Assembly: GCA_019918135.1 (NCBI GenBank)
Contig: WBZZ01001775.1
Span: 35,001-67,500, forward strand
Source: Paulinella micropora
Taxonomy: Eukaryota; Cercozoa; Imbricatea; Euglyphida; Paulinellidae
Direction: 5' to 3'
Length of the DNA: 32,500 nt
In this document: positions 1-11,900 of the stretch, in pieces
How positions within the stretch are numbered: the stretch's first letter is position 1
How the letters are laid out: each line of letters starts with the position of its first letter
The notes under the pieces: generated by a model
Seen by the model: the letters and a program-made list of their open reading frames with translations, nothing else
What the model was told of the DNA's origin: nothing
Database searches by the model: none
Program-made: the position numbers and the translations under genes

Positions 1-891
1 TCAAGGCGTTAAACTGTGACGCCAACTCATAACCCTTGGGTGGTAGATGCTGGGGAGGAGGGTCGTTGCGCGCGTAAAAGATCTTAAACTCCGCATATGC
101 TGGTTGATAGCCCAGGACCCAGCAGACACCAGATTGTTATGGGTGGGGTTTCGAGGCAGCTCTAGCAACCGCGCTTGGTGTATGCACTTGCACATTCGGT
201 GACGTCTTGCAAGAGGTTGCTGGGACTGCGGAATAACCTCGGCTTAGTGCAGTCTTGCCCTCAGGAGCTCCATCGGTGGCCCCGATCATCAGGCGAGAGA
301 CTGACACGGGGGGGTGGAGGACCTCGAACAAGGGTATTGGAGGCTTATGTCCGTTGAGGATATGCCATTAGCTGCATCAGTACGCCTCAGATATAGTAAA
401 TCTGCCTTGGAGTGTTGACTGTGACATATTTGAGGGAAATCCCGATGAAAAAACCTAGTCACACTTGCTAAACAGAGTTCCAGCCCAATGGCCTCAAGGC
501 GTTAAACTGTGACGCCAACTCATAACCCTTTGGTGGTAGATGCTGGGGAGGAGGGTCGTTGCGCGCGTAAAAGATCTTAAACTCCGCATATGCTGGTTGA
601 TAGCCCAGGACCCAGCAGACACCAGATTGTTATGGGTGGTGTTTCGAGGCAGCTCTAGCAACCGCGCTTGGTGTATGCACTTGCACATTCGGTGACGTCT
701 TGCAAGAGGTTGCTGGGACTGCGGAATAATCTCGGCTTAGTGCAGTCTTGCCCTCAGGAGCTCCATCGATGGCCCCGATCATCAGGCGAGAGACTGACAC
801 GGGGGGGTGGAGGACCTCGAACAAGGGTATTGGAGGCTTATGTCCGTTGAGGATATGCCATTAGCTGCATCAGTACGCCTCAGATATAGTA
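1..891. repeat. 493-bp-period tandem repeat, two copies
   Basis: Positions 1-398 recur at 494-891 with only a few substitutions, so the period is 493 bp. Copy 1 is followed by a 95-bp spacer. Copy 2 runs straight into an ATT array at about 889-953, an arrangement reminiscent of the 3' end of a non-LTR retrotransposon or SINE-like unit. The short ORFs inside are the same in both copies, have no recognisable domain and are probably not genes. The family is not identified. Confidence 0.85.
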
Positions 892-906
892 TTATTATTA
901 TTATTA

Positions 907-945
<39 letters not shown>

Positions 946-1069
946 TATTATTAATACATATATATATATACATCTACATACACAGTTGACTAGTTCCCCG
1001 TCTCAGAAGCGGCACGGCCTCCAGGAGGCTGGAAAAACCAAGGTCACAACACACGTATCTATCGATCTG

Positions 1070-1105
<36 letters not shown>

Positions 1106-1180
1106 ATCTATCTGTCTATTTATCTATCTATCTATCTATCTATCTAATATATCTAATCTATCTGTCTATCTGTCTATCTG

Positions 1181-1212
<32 letters not shown>

Positions 1213-1301
1213 CCTACCTATCTACCTATCTATCTATCTATCTATATATATATATCTACCTATCTATCTTTCTATCTATCTTTCTTTCTATCTATCTATC
1301 C

Positions 1302-1335
<34 letters not shown>

Positions 1336-1448
1336 ATTCATACATATATACATCTACACACAGTTAACTAATTCCCCTGCTGAGAAGCGGCGCGGCCTCC
1401 AGGAGGCTGAAAACCTGGAGGCCGAAAAAACCAAGGTCACAACACACG

Positions 1449-1502
<54 letters not shown>

Positions 1503-1544
1503 ATCTATCTATCTAATCTATCTATCTATCTTTCTATCTATCTT

Positions 1545-1588
<44 letters not shown>

Positions 1589-1866
1589 GCTATCTATCTA
1601 GCTATCTAGCTATCTACCTACCTACCTAGCTACCTACTTACCTACCTATCTATGTAAATATGCATGCATGCATGTATGTAAGTGTGTATGTGTGTATGTA
1701 TGTATGTTATGTCATATCATGTTATGTTATGTTATGTTATGTTATGTTTGTCATGTTATGTTATGTTATGTTATGTTTGTCATGTTATGTTATGTTATGT
1801 TGTGTCTGTTTGTCTGTCTGTGTGTCTGTATATCTGCATGTATGCGTGCATGTATGAATACATGCA

Positions 1867-1917
<51 letters not shown>

Positions 1918-2366
1918 TTTTATGTATGTATGTATGTATGTATGTATGTATGTATGTATGTATGTTATGTTATGTTATGTTATGTTATGTTATGTTATGT
2001 TATGTTGTGTTACGTTACGTTACGGAACGTTACGTAACGTAACGTAATGTAACGTAACGTAATGTAACGTAATGTATGTATGTATGTATGTATGTATGTA
2101 TATGTGCGTAGGCTACTCGTTCTCGTTCGGCCGATTCTCGTCCAGGGCGACCGAGCTCTAACGAAGAAATCACCTTATCTAGGTATGTATGTAGTATGTG
2201 TGTATATGTATGTATGCATGTATGTATGTATGTATGTATGTATGTATGTCATGTACATGTACATGTACATGTTAATGCACATGCACATGCACATCTAAAC
2301 GTAAATGTAAATGCAATGTAAATGTACGTATGTAATATATGTACGTATGTACGTATGTATGTAGAG
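889..2366. repeat. Compound microsatellite tract (ATT, TATC, TATG, TTATG, TA)
   Basis: In order: an ATT array (about 889-953), TATC arrays (about 1056-1333 and 1449-1655), then TATG, TTATG, TA and CGTAA-like arrays to about 2100, and further TATG and ACATGT-type repeats to about 2366. The two TATC arrays are each preceded by a related unique segment (about 955-1055 and 1340-1448) that shares a GGCCTCCAGGAGGCT palindrome and the run CCAAGGTCACAACACACGTA. Long open frames here are translated simple repeats, not genes. Confidence 0.9.
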
Positions 2367-2434
2367 GAACGTGAATGAGAACAAAAGAGTTCTCCCTAAT
2401 TTACCTATGTATATGTTTGTGTATGTATGTATGC

Positions 2435-2477
<43 letters not shown>

Positions 2478-3535
2478 GATCTATCGATCGATCGATCGAT
2501 CTATCGATCCATCCATCCATCCATCCATCCATCTATCCATCTGTCTATCTATCTATCTTTAGGGGATGGTGTGAGTGTGCTGGGCCCGTGGTGGGGTGCC
2601 TTATGTGTGCCTAGCCATACGCCTATAAGTCACATGCCGAAATAGCGACGGGAAGCACAATCCTGTTCCCTCAGGGTGCCCTTTCTCGCTTGTTGAGCCC
2701 GGAATAAAACCCACAGTGCTCTGTCGGTTTATACTAGACTGTCGAACAGTCTCGAAACTCCATCTGCTTACTGGGCCCTCTGTAATGGAGGTGGGAGCTC
2801 GTTCTGCAAGGGGCGCTTTATGGAACGAGCCCTGGCCCCGCCTGGTACTAGGGAGCTTTGGTATTGCCTGAATCAGTCCCTTCCGTGCAAACATCACGGC
2901 TTAGCTGGGCATCGGATTAATACTTTACCCACAGACTTCCTGGTTGACGAAATCAGAAGCTCCTTTTTTCTGACATTAGTCGATATCTCATCAGTTGATC
3001 TTATCACTTACTCTACGGAATGAACCAAGGCCACTTGAGGTGTCACTGACCCTCTCTTGGGCTTGATTTTTTGAAATGGGTGCCATCTGTCGACAGACAG
3101 AGAATTAGGGGATGGTGTGAGTGTGCTGGGCCCGTGGTGGGGTGCCTTATGTGTGCCTAGCCATACGCCTATAAGTCACATGCCGAAATAGCGACGGGAA
3201 GCACAATCCTGTTCCCTCAGGGTGCCCTTTCTCGCTTGTTGAGCCCGGAATAAAACCCACAGTGCTCTGTCGGTTTATACTAGACTGTCGAACAGTCTCG
3301 AAACTCCATCTGCTTACTGGGCCCTCTGTAATGGAGGTGGGAGCTCGTTCTGCAAGGGGCGCTTTATGGAACGAGCCCTGGCCCCGCCTGGTACTAGGGA
3401 GCTTTGGTATTGCCTGTATCAGTCCCTTCCGTGCAAACATCACGGCTTAGCTGGGCATCGGGTTAATACTTTACCCACAGACTTCCTGGTTGACGAAATC
3501 AGAAGCTCCTTTTTTCTGACATTAGTCGATATCTC

Positions 3536-3587
<52 letters not shown>

Positions 3588-3630
3588 GTCCATCCATCCA
3601 ATCATCCATCCGTTCATCCATCTATCCATC

Positions 3631-3661
<31 letters not shown>

Positions 3662-3775
3662 CTATCTATCTGTCTGTCTATCTATCTATCTATCTATCTA
3701 TCCATCCATCCATCCATCCATCTATCCATCCATCCATCTATCCATCCATCCATCCATCCATCTATCTATCTATCC

Positions 3776-3812
<37 letters not shown>
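2435..3812. repeat. 546-bp-period repeat pair flanked by TATC/CATC arrays
   Basis: A TATC/GATC/CATC array (about 2435-2558) is followed by a repeat at 2561-2990 whose sequence recurs at 3107-3536 with few changes (period 546 bp). The second copy stops abruptly at a TATC/CATC array that runs to about 3812. The 98-residue minus-strand ORF found in both copies (2601-2897 and 3147-3443) is identical in each and has no domain I recognise, so I do not call it a gene. Confidence 0.85.
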
Positions 3813-3813
<1 letters not shown>

Positions 3814-3837
3814 GAAGGGGCCAAAGCCACCATTCGG

Positions 3838-3871
3838 CCCGCTCCTCTGTCACAGAGCACACGATGAAGGT

Positions 3872-3928
<57 letters not shown>

Positions 3929-3968
3929 CAATGCTCCTCTGTCACAGAGCACAAGATGAAGGTCAGCA
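3838..3968. repeat. Duplicated 35-bp segment around a TA array
   Basis: A segment beginning GCTCCTCTGTCACAGAGCAC occurs at about 3840-3876 and again at about 3931-3966. A TA-rich array of about 50 bp lies between them. The core TCTGTCACAGA is itself an imperfect palindrome. No coding function is visible. Confidence 0.75.
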
Positions 3969-4094
3969 TAAACTTTATAGACATGCAAACTGACAGACAG
4001 ACATCAACCCCTCGTTTCTCATGCACCACGCTCGCACACATACATAACGCGGACATACTCACTCCATTTGCTCCTCTCGCTGCTTTTGCTTCTC

Positions 4095-5690
4095 TCCGTC
4101 TATCTATCTATCTGTTTATCTATTTATCTTTTATCCATCTATCTATCTCTCATTCAGGCTCCGTACAAGAAAGGGGGTCGTTCAGTGTCGTTGAACCAAA
4201 GTCTTGAGGAACTTCCCGAAGTGGTGTAAAACACAGCAAGAAGCAGAGCCAAAGAAGGTACACACACACATACATACACAAACACACACAAACACACACA
4301 CACACACAACACACGCACGTGACGAGCTGGGCTTGTTGTGTGTCTACTACAAGTGTGATGATATACTAGCGTGTGTGTGTGTGTGTGTGTGTGTGTTGTG
4401 TGTGTGTGTGTGTGTGTGTGCTGTGTGGGTAGACGTGGGTCATGCAGCACTCGATGGTAGCGGACGGGGGCAAAATGGCAATAGTGCGCCAACGGCCGCT
4501 GTTCCGCCAGACAGCTCTCAAGAGTGTGTGGTCAAATATCCCAAAAGCAAGGACGCGCGGAAGTTTTCTTCCTGTTATTCTTCGACAGCAAAATTCATTT
4601 CTCAATACATATGCATGAATAATATTTTGCATGGTGCATGGTTGCCAATGTTTATGTCCTGTATAAACAGGTGTGTATCAAAATGTAATATTGCATATGT
4701 TTGCAAATATTTATATCCTGTATAAACATACGTATGAATATTTGTATCATAAGGTCTTGTCAGTATAATATGATTTGTAATATCACGTTATGTAATATTC
4801 TATTATGTTATATCATATTATATTATATTATATCATGTACAGTATGGTATATTATAATATACTATTCAATTTTTTCTTTTAATGGCTTTCACAAGCTCTT
4901 TTCATTTGTGGCACACTTTTTTCTTTTCTTTTTTTTTTTTTTTTTTTTTTTTTCGACGTTTCCTACTATAATTAATATTTTTAAATAATTGTTTTATCTC
5001 TAATGTAATTAGTCTTGTTTCCTTATCGCTTCTGCCTTGTTTGTTTTGTTGCAGTATGTATTACATTTAACAAGCTTGCTTGTCCAGAAGAACATTAATA
5101 TCGCATGTTCCAAGCACAGGTCATATTATTATTAGATCGTATCTCAGTCACTCAGCACTCAGCGCAACATGAACTTTTTTCTATTTCCGTGGGGGTCGCA
5201 AGAACAATAATATCCAACAAACTCACTAACACCTGAAAAAGTGATTTTACGTCGAGCTCAACTTCCCCCTTTCGCCTCTGCTTAGTAATTAAGCTACGAG
5301 ACTCTATCATCTCAGCCTTCACGTTGCCTTTTGGAAGAATCTGAGAATGTCTTTACTCACTATGTGTCATCTAACTAACTACTATCTGATTGACTCTTGA
5401 GTAAGCTCATTATTCATTAAATGGCGTGCTTGACATAGAAGTGGAACCGAAATCAATCAACCAATAATGAGATGTTGGAGGAGGCAGTATATCAACTTCT
5501 TTTCAAATGCAGATATCCGAAATCTATTCATATTTTCAAAAAATCGTTAAGGCAACTATCATCAAGTTCTCCCCAAACATGGGCTACAATTTACCAAAAG
5601 TTCTGTCACAGAGAAAATAACATTTTCAGTCACTTTCGTCATCTTTTGACATAGTCTAACTCGAACAGCTTGGCGCCAGTGAGCCCTTTT
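4095..5690. repeat. Low-complexity and AT-rich non-coding stretch
   Basis: This stretch contains a short TATC array (about 4097-4150), a CA array (about 4258-4316), a GT array (about 4371-4421) that is its inverted complement and could form a cruciform, and a T run of about 25 bases (about 4928-4953). The rest is AT-rich. I see no gene, RNA or mobile-element signature between about 4960 and 5690. The short ORFs there lack recognisable domains. Confidence 0.7.
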
Positions 5691-6042
5691 AAAAGGCTAT
5701 TATGGCAGTAATCCTGCCTCCTTTTACTTTACTAGCTCACCGGTGTACAAGCAAATAATAGATGATTAACTCTAATAATATAAACTGACATGTCACTTGG
5801 AAGATAAATACACTCGACTGTCCGCAAGTAATCAATATCAAAAATACTTGAAGTACTATCTGTCAGGTCAACAACAAAATTATAGCAATCAGGCCGAGGC
5901 CATTTCAAATATTAATACTAAATATAAAAAATGAGCAGTTAGACTTTCAAGTTTTCGTTTGATTCATTAAAAGGCAAGAGGCGACCAGCTGTCTAAGTTG
6001 ACAGCCTGACCCTCTGACTTACTAGCTACTGTATATTGTATT
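5691..6042 (+). repeat. Left inverted repeat of the outer element
   Basis: This matches the reverse complement of 31742-32096 with scattered substitutions and small indels, perhaps 85-90% identical by eye. The outer end includes a small hairpin, GGCAG-TAATC-CTGCC, also present in the right copy with one substitution. Outside the repeats the two flanks no longer match. I did not find a convincing target-site duplication. Confidence 0.8.
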
Positions 6043-6649
6043 CAAGGCTAGGATACTATTAATACAATTTAAGATTCGCATCAACTTAACATCAGTAGGC
6101 ACGGTGTAACAAGACACTTGATCTTACCCTTACGAGCTCCAGGAAAAAAGAATTTAATACTACCACGAAAAACTGCACTTTGAGTGGCAGTGATGTGAGG
6201 TAAAACGGTAATGGTAAAAACTAGTGCCACCGTGCCAAAACCAGAACAGGTACTAAAAAGGTAGTTAATTAATCATAGTATCTAATAATAACTAATATAA
6301 TGACCACTACCAACCAATAATATTAATAATAAGTACTGAGGAGAAGGGTCTAATTACGATGTCCAATTTACCGACGTGTTCAATATATCTAATAAATTGA
6401 ATTAGCCTCGATTAGTAAAAAGGAGGCACAAAGAAAAACTTCACACAACGCTTCCCTTTGATAGTCGCCGTTCAAGCCTCACTCTATTATCAGTCACGGT
6501 ACGACGATAATGGTGGGAGGCGTGGATATGGTGTTGTACCATTATTAATACTAATCAAGAATTTCCAATTTTTGAAATGCGGGCGAGAATCATGGAAAGC
6601 CAAAATATAGTAGGCTTTTTACCAATTCTTAAGTCACTCCCAGCAAAAA
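6043..6649. other. AT-rich non-coding segment of the outer element
   Basis: About 600 bases between the left inverted repeat and the reverse transcriptase remnant. There are no open frames of useful length and no recognisable motif. By position it is the 3' untranslated part of the minus-strand outer element. Confidence 0.4.
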
Positions 6650-7881
6650 CGAGTTTGTAACTTGAATCGTTCGTCAACATTTACTTCTTGTTTTTCAAGC
6701 CCGAGTTAGACCACCCGTGTACACGGGTTGCGCGTGCATATATTCTAGATGCCTGAGTGACTGTATGTGGGGTGTCAGACGTTCTAAAAATTTTGGTCGT
6801 CTGGCCAGTGGAGTCACAAGAAGAAAAAGCAGATCGTCAACTTGTCTAATGCAGTATACAAATTCAGATAGATTTTGTCTACGTAGTACAGTAAGAAATC
6901 TAAACTCATCAAAGATACATTTTATTTGTGCCAACGGGGAAGAAAGATAGCCTCCGATCTGGCAACTTTTAACTTGCTGAAAGCAAGCGTTCCCCATCAT
7001 GAAGTAAGTGTTGTTCAGATCCATCTCGACTATGTCGAGTAAGTCCTGAAAACTGAAGACGACATACGGTCTTCTCGTGCGTATGTCGTCTCGTGAGGCA
7101 CTATGGTGCCAACCTACATCATGTTTCATCCTTCCATTTACATCAAGTCGCAACGTTTTTGACACCTGTATTTTTTCCTCTTTAAGCTTTCCTCTCTTAC
7201 CAGTGGCTTCATAGTGACGTAAAATCATGAAAAGCCAGTGGATAGAAATGATGATCTCTTTATTATCTAGCCAAGTGAACATTTGTTTCACATCAAATGA
7301 CAAAGCTTGAACATTCAACTTGATTTGACATTCAAATTCTTTTCTAATTTCTGAAACAAAGTATGGGCTTTTTTCATTTTTCCTTTGAGATCTGAAAGCT
7401 TCGTATTTTTTTAAGTATGGGCACGTATTTTGTGACTTGCGTAATGAGAAAGTGCAAGGCTTTGGCCGCGTATTTTAGTGTCTTTCAACCTTGTAAGCGA
7501 GACTGAATACAAATTAATCGCGTTTTGTTTTCCGGATCTTTGTCCTTTGGAGATGTCATAACTTTGTTGACCTCCCCTTTTTTATTCAACGGAGCAAAGC
7601 GACCGAGATTTCTTTTATTGTATTCGTGTCTGTACTTGCGTAAAATCTGTTGTTCTGTCATGCTGACTGCTTTGAAACACGGGGATTCTACCACTTCTTG
7701 TTTCAACCTTTGCTATAGCATAACAGGGCATTCTACCCATAACTGGTTTTTGTTTTTGTCGAGGTCCTTTACAACCAGTTTGTTCTTTCGATGTAACTTT
7801 TCACTGATTGTAAAGTATTCCAACTTATTCTTTGGTTTTTATTTGCAGTATGCTTTCCGAAATTTTGCTGGTTTTTATCCC
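6650..7881 (-). pseudogene. Reverse transcriptase remnant of the outer element
   Basis: Two open stretches (7706-7485 and 7318-6695), joined by frame changes and stops, encode an RT core. The N-terminal part reads VKDLDKNKNQLW followed by a fingers region with SPKDKDPENKTRLIC. The palm has motif A (SFDVKQMFTWLD), motif B (QIGGYLSSPLA) and motif C (YCIRQVDDLLFLL), where VDD replaces the common YADD or YVDD context. The A, B and C spacing and the FDVK..FT start recall Penelope-like and related algal/protist RTs more than LTR-retrotransposon RTs; that is family knowledge applied by eye. The gene has at least one in-frame stop (near 7485), a shift near 7400, a stop near 6694 followed by alignable sequence in another frame, and a stop before the LKQEVV segment near 7710. 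Its 5' part is separated from upstream coding sequence by the 21.6-kb insertion. Confidence 0.75.
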
Positions 7882-7887
7882 ACAAAT
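7882..7887. other. Target-site duplication, left copy (ACAAAT)
   Basis: ACAAAT directly precedes the left terminal inverted repeat. The same six bases directly follow the right terminus at 29527-29532. Six-base duplications are typical of Polinton/Maverick integration by a retroviral-type integrase. Confidence 0.93.
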
Positions 7888-7981
7888 AGTAGTATAGGGG
7901 GCCACTTCGTCACACTTTTTCAATACACACCCCCGCCACACAGAGACACACACCGGCCGGCCCGCAGGGACAAAATGGCAA
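7888..7981 (+). repeat. Left terminal inverted repeat (94 bp)
   Basis: It begins AGTAGTATAGGGGGCCACTT and matches the reverse complement of 29433-29526 without mismatch; after 7981 the two sequences diverge. It contains a CCGGCCGG palindrome and a CA-rich block. Protein-primed replication from such ends is known for related elements. The exact identity of the two repeats suggests recent insertion or homogenisation. Confidence 0.95.
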
Positions 7982-8020
7982 TTGAAACGTTACATTTTAA
8001 TATTTTAAATTAAAGTCATA

Positions 8021-8040
8021 AATATAGAGACACATACAGG
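8021..8040 (+). promoter_or_regulatory. Probable promoter/leader of the first zinc-finger gene
   Basis: AATATAGAGACACATACAGG lies directly before the ATG at 8041. The core ATATAGAGACAC resembles TATATAGACAC upstream of the polymerase gene (8832-8843) and ATATAGAACCAC before the integrase (26913-26924), suggesting a shared core promoter. Confidence 0.5.
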
Positions 8041-8517
8041 ATGACAAACGACGACACGGAAAAAAAGACAAGTCGTAGATTTACTATTTCAAAAGGATGT
8101 ATTATGATAAAGAATAATGAAAATAGACCGATGGTAAAAGTTCAATGGAGAGAAGGAGGTAAAACGATGTTTAAGAGTTTTAGTATTGGAAAACGAAGAA
8201 CACAAGAACAAGCAATGGAAGAAGCAAAGAAATACCACGAGGAAAAAGTAAAAACAAAGTATGATGAATGGAAAGTTAATTATGATAAGGAAACAAAAGA
8301 AATAAAAAAAGAAAAGAAAAGGAATTGGAAGAAGAAAACAATTAAGTGTGAATGCGGAGTTGAAATAAATAGGAGTAGCAAAGCAAGACATATGAAATCA
8401 AACAGGCACACAGAAAAAATTTCTTCTAAACAAAACGAAGGGGTAATATATAAGGATACACAGGGGAACGAACAAGAGGCACACGATGACAGAAAACAAA
8501 CGACGATACAAATGTGA
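8041..8517 (+). CDS. Small basic zinc-finger protein
   Basis: The product is 158 residues. Its first half (about residues 12-65) has a compact strand-rich segment, MVKVQWREGGKTMFKSFSIG, followed by a helix rich in E and K. This shape resembles AP2 or integrase-arm DNA-binding domains. Around residues 101-123 is a C2H2-like finger, CECG-x12-H-x5-H. Lys/Glu-rich linkers join the two. A role in DNA binding, perhaps early regulation or genome replication, is an inference from the finger and from the position beside the terminal repeat, ahead of the polymerase. The frame is intact, the ATG follows an ATATAGAGACAC promoter-like leader, and the 3' end overlaps the next gene by 32 bp in another frame. 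The next gene carries a related finger, so the pair may be a duplication. Confidence 0.7.
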   Translation: MTNDDTEKKTSRRFTISKGCIMIKNNENRPMVKVQWREGGKTMFKSFSIGKRRTQEQAMEEAKKYHEEKVKTKYDEWKVNYDKETKEIKKEKKRNWKKKTIKCECGVEINRSSKARHMKSNRHTEKISSKQNEGVIYKDTQGNEQEAHDDRKQTTIQM

Positions 8518-8737
8518 TTGTGGTTCTGAAGTTGATAGCGCTGAACACCGAAAGCGGATTCATTTCAGCTCAAAAAAACATAAAAGATTTCTTGAAAAAC
8601 AAGAAGAAGAAAAGAAGGAAAAAGAAGAATGGGAAAGAATGATTGAAAATATTAATAAAAGACGAGATAGCGATGACTGGTGTAATTTCTGTCATTACCG
8701 CGAACATAACTGTCATTGCGGACTCATTTCAATATAA
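8486..8737 (+). CDS. Small zinc-finger protein with acidic/basic helix
   Basis: The product is 83 residues. It begins with a finger close to that of the preceding gene: CDCG at about residues 10-13 and spaced histidines in RKRIHFSSKKHKRF. A charged helix (EKQEEEKKEKEEWERM) follows, and the C-terminal tail has CNFCHYREHNCHC, which could bind a second metal. Nucleic-acid binding is likely; a specific role is unknown. The start overlaps the previous reading frame by 32 bp, so the two are probably co-transcribed. The frame is intact and ends before a short AT run and a GC-rich repeat. Confidence 0.65.
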   Translation: MTENKRRYKCDCGSEVDSAEHRKRIHFSSKKHKRFLEKQEEEKKEKEEWERMIENINKRRDSDDWCNFCHYREHNCHCGLISI

Positions 8738-8756
8738 TGATAATAATATTTTTTTT

Positions 8757-8805
8757 AGGCCCGCCAGCCTCGCCCGCCCCGCCAGCACTGCCCGCCCCGC
8801 CCTAA
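8757..8805. repeat. GC-rich GCCCGCC repeat upstream of the polymerase
   Basis: Several imperfect copies of GCCCGCC and CCGCCAGC form a GC-rich block in an otherwise AT-rich element. It lies between the zinc-finger gene and the polymerase TATA-like box. It may be a regulatory element or a recent low-complexity expansion. Confidence 0.6.
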
Positions 8806-8831
8806 TTTCCATCTAAACATTGGGCCCCCCG

Positions 8832-8930
8832 TATATATAGACACGGGGAGCACACGGCAGACCACGGCGGGGGCAGACGATTGAGATAATTATTTAATTT
8901 CCAAAAAAAAATTGTTATCCAATATATAAG
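8832..8930 (+). promoter_or_regulatory. TATA-like box and leader of the polymerase gene
   Basis: TATATATAGACAC at 8832-8843 is followed by a leader of about 90 bases before the ATG at 8931. It shares the ATATAG-(G)ACAC core with the leaders of the gene at 8041 and the integrase. Confidence 0.5.
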
Positions 8931-11900
8931 ATGGAGACACACACTTACAACGGTAAGACGTATAGGTTGGACAAATTTAGGGAACAAAAAATTAATTATG
9001 AAATCAAAAGGGTCAGGGGTCAAGATGTGCTGTATATAATACCGAAGACGAGAAAGTATAAGGTGGATACAACAACGGCCCAAAATTACTTGAACCGAGT
9101 AAGAGGTGCTGTTTACTTTGAGGAACGGAAACAAGGTATTCCAGTAGCACCACCATTACCGCCTCAGTTTGAGGCGAAAGTGAGAGAAAGAAAAGAAAGG
9201 GTGAAAGACCTAATGCGATACGGAAACTACGAAATCAAACACGTTGACAGAAAGAAGCACACGCTAGGCATTAATGAAAGCCTGTATTGGGTTAGGATTA
9301 GAGGCAACTTTACTTCATTCAGTATGGAAGATGTAGTAAAGTTTATTGAGATAATACTGAACGACTTTATTAAAAGACAGAGACAAGGTAATATGGTAAG
9401 TCTAAGTATCAAGTTCGTAGATCACTATGGAGCAGTATCTACGGGTTTGAAAAAACTTAACGAGATTTCTGTCAGCGATGTTTTAGAAAGATTGTCAGCA
9501 TTATTTCAAAGCAATGAAAGCCTTTATACAGACGAAAAGGAAACCAATATGGATAAGTTTAGGTTTGTTTTGAAATCTGTTGAAATGCCAACGGGCGGAA
9601 CGAGGCTTCAAATAATTAATAAGCTGGATGTATATAAAAAGAGAGGAGTAATTCAAATTAATAATACAGACAACATATGCTTAGCCAGAGCAATTGTTGT
9701 AGTAAAAGCAAAAATTGAAAAACACAAAAAATACAAGACAATATTAATGGGACGAAAGATACAGGAGGAGATGGCTTTGAAACTACACGAAGAAGCGAAA
9801 GTCATTCAGGATGTGTGCGGTATTCCTGAAATCAATACATTTGCTATCCACATTAAATACAATCTCGTTATTGTTGAATTTCCTGACAAGATAGTTTATA
9901 AGACGGACCTGCTTAATGAAAAGGGCGAGCGACTTACGAACCTTTACATACTTAAGACAGAGAACCACTACGATGCGATAACTAATATGAAGTCTTTGCT
10001 AGGCAAAAAGAACTTCTGTGGGTTATGTCTAAGGGGATACAAAGAAAGGCACGCCTGCGAATCCACTTGTAATATCTGCGAAACCAAAGGCTGTAAAGGT
10101 ATTAACGATAAAAGCAATTGGACGGATTGCTATTCGTGTAATAGAAAGTTTCCAAATTCGGTATGTTTTAATAACCACAAGAGGACGAACTGTGATATCA
10201 AAGCGAAATGTCTTTCGTGCGGACTTAATTACAGGAAGAAAGACGAACACACGTGCGGTTATGCGAAATGCCGTAATTGTAAGGAACTGAAACCACTTGA
10301 ACACCAATGTGAAATCGTGAAGAAAGACATACTACCTTTTTCAGAGAAATACATATTCTTTGACTTTGAAGCGACACAGGATACGGGCGAACACATTGTT
10401 AATCATGCGGAAAGCCAGTATTACGATGCTAAGGAGCCACCAGTTATCCATAAGAACATTGATGATTTCTGTAAGTGGGCTTTTGAATCTAAGCACAACG
10501 GCTTTACATTCATTGCTCATAACAGTCGCGGTTATGACTGTCAGTTTATTCTTAAATGGTTAGTGGATAACGGACAAGCACCATTCGTCATTTATCAAGG
10601 CGGTAAGATAATGATGATGACTTTGAAGAAATACCGTTTCATTGATAGTCTCAGTTTCTTGACTATGCCTCTGGCTGATTTTCCTAAGACATTCGGATTG
10701 AAAGAACTTAAAAAGGGTTTCTTCCCTCACTTCTTCAATACTGACAAGAATAAAAACTATGTTGGTGTAATGCCTCATAAGAAGCACTACGGCTACGACA
10801 CGATGAAAGATAAGAAGAGAGCGGAATTCTTAGAATGGTATGAAAGCCAAAGAAACAACACATTTGATATGCGTAAGGAAATCGCTGAATACTGTCATAG
10901 CGATGTTGACATTTTGAGAAGGGGATGTATGGATTTTAGAAAGCAGTTTCTAGAATTCGGTATTGACCCGTTTCAATATACAACTATTGCGAGTTGTGTT
11001 ATGGCTTTGTATCGGGCTAAGTTTATGCCAGAGAATTCAATTGCTGTGTTGAAGGCGGAAAAGCAAAACAGGATAACCTCTCGGGCCTGTGTTGAATGGA
11101 TAGCTTACAGAAACAGGTTAGACCAAACGGATATCAAACACGCATTCAATGGCGGTGAAAAAATGTTTCGTATTGGCGACTCTACTATTTACGTAGATGG
11201 CTGGGATGAAAAGACGAAAACCGCTTATGAATTTCACGGATGTCTATGGCACGGATGTCCAAGGTGCTTTAATGGTAATACCATTAACACCAAGAAGAAT
11301 AAGACGATGGGCGAACTATACAAGGCAACAATGAGACGAGAAAAAGAACTAAGCAAACACGTCAGCAAACTAGTAATTATCTGGGAATGTGAATGGAGAT
11401 TAATGAAAACAAGTGAAAGCCTAGCGGAAGATACTAATGAACGAATTACCGAACAAGAAGGACTTAACCCGCGAGAAGCAATGTTTGGGGGTAGAACGGA
11501 TGCTCTAACATTGTATTGGAAATCACGGCACGATAACGAATACGCAAAATACATTGACATATGCTCTCTGTATCCTACCGTTATGTATCACGACCCTTTT
11601 CCACGCGGACACCACGAAATCATTAGACCGAACAACGACGACGACCGACTGTCTATGAGAAACAAAATCATAAACAGAGAATATTTCGGAGTGGCTAAGG
11701 TTAAGATGCTACCGCCCAGAAAATTACTACACCCCGTTTTACCTAAGGCAGATAGAGGTAAGCTTATGTATTACTTATGCGACAAGTGCGGAATGACTGA
11801 ACAGAAAACCGAATGTAAGCACACCGATAACGAGCGAACAATAACGGGCACTTGGGCAACACCCGAAATCTACAAGGCCTTAGACAAAGGCTACAAGCTA

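Noticed and set aside
1056..1655. CRISPR-like regular repeats
   Set aside because: The repeat unit is four bases with no unique spacers. These are microsatellites.
1660..2298. Long ORFs reading as Cys/Met/Tyr/Val repeats
   Set aside because: They are translated TATG and TTATG arrays in several frames at once, not genes.
3366..4062. ORFs rich in SIYLS or YIYIY repeats
   Set aside because: They are translated TATC and TA arrays.
7525..8013. Plus-strand 162-residue ORF crossing the left terminal repeat
   Set aside because: It is the antisense of the reverse transcriptase remnant and runs into the terminal repeat. It has no domain.
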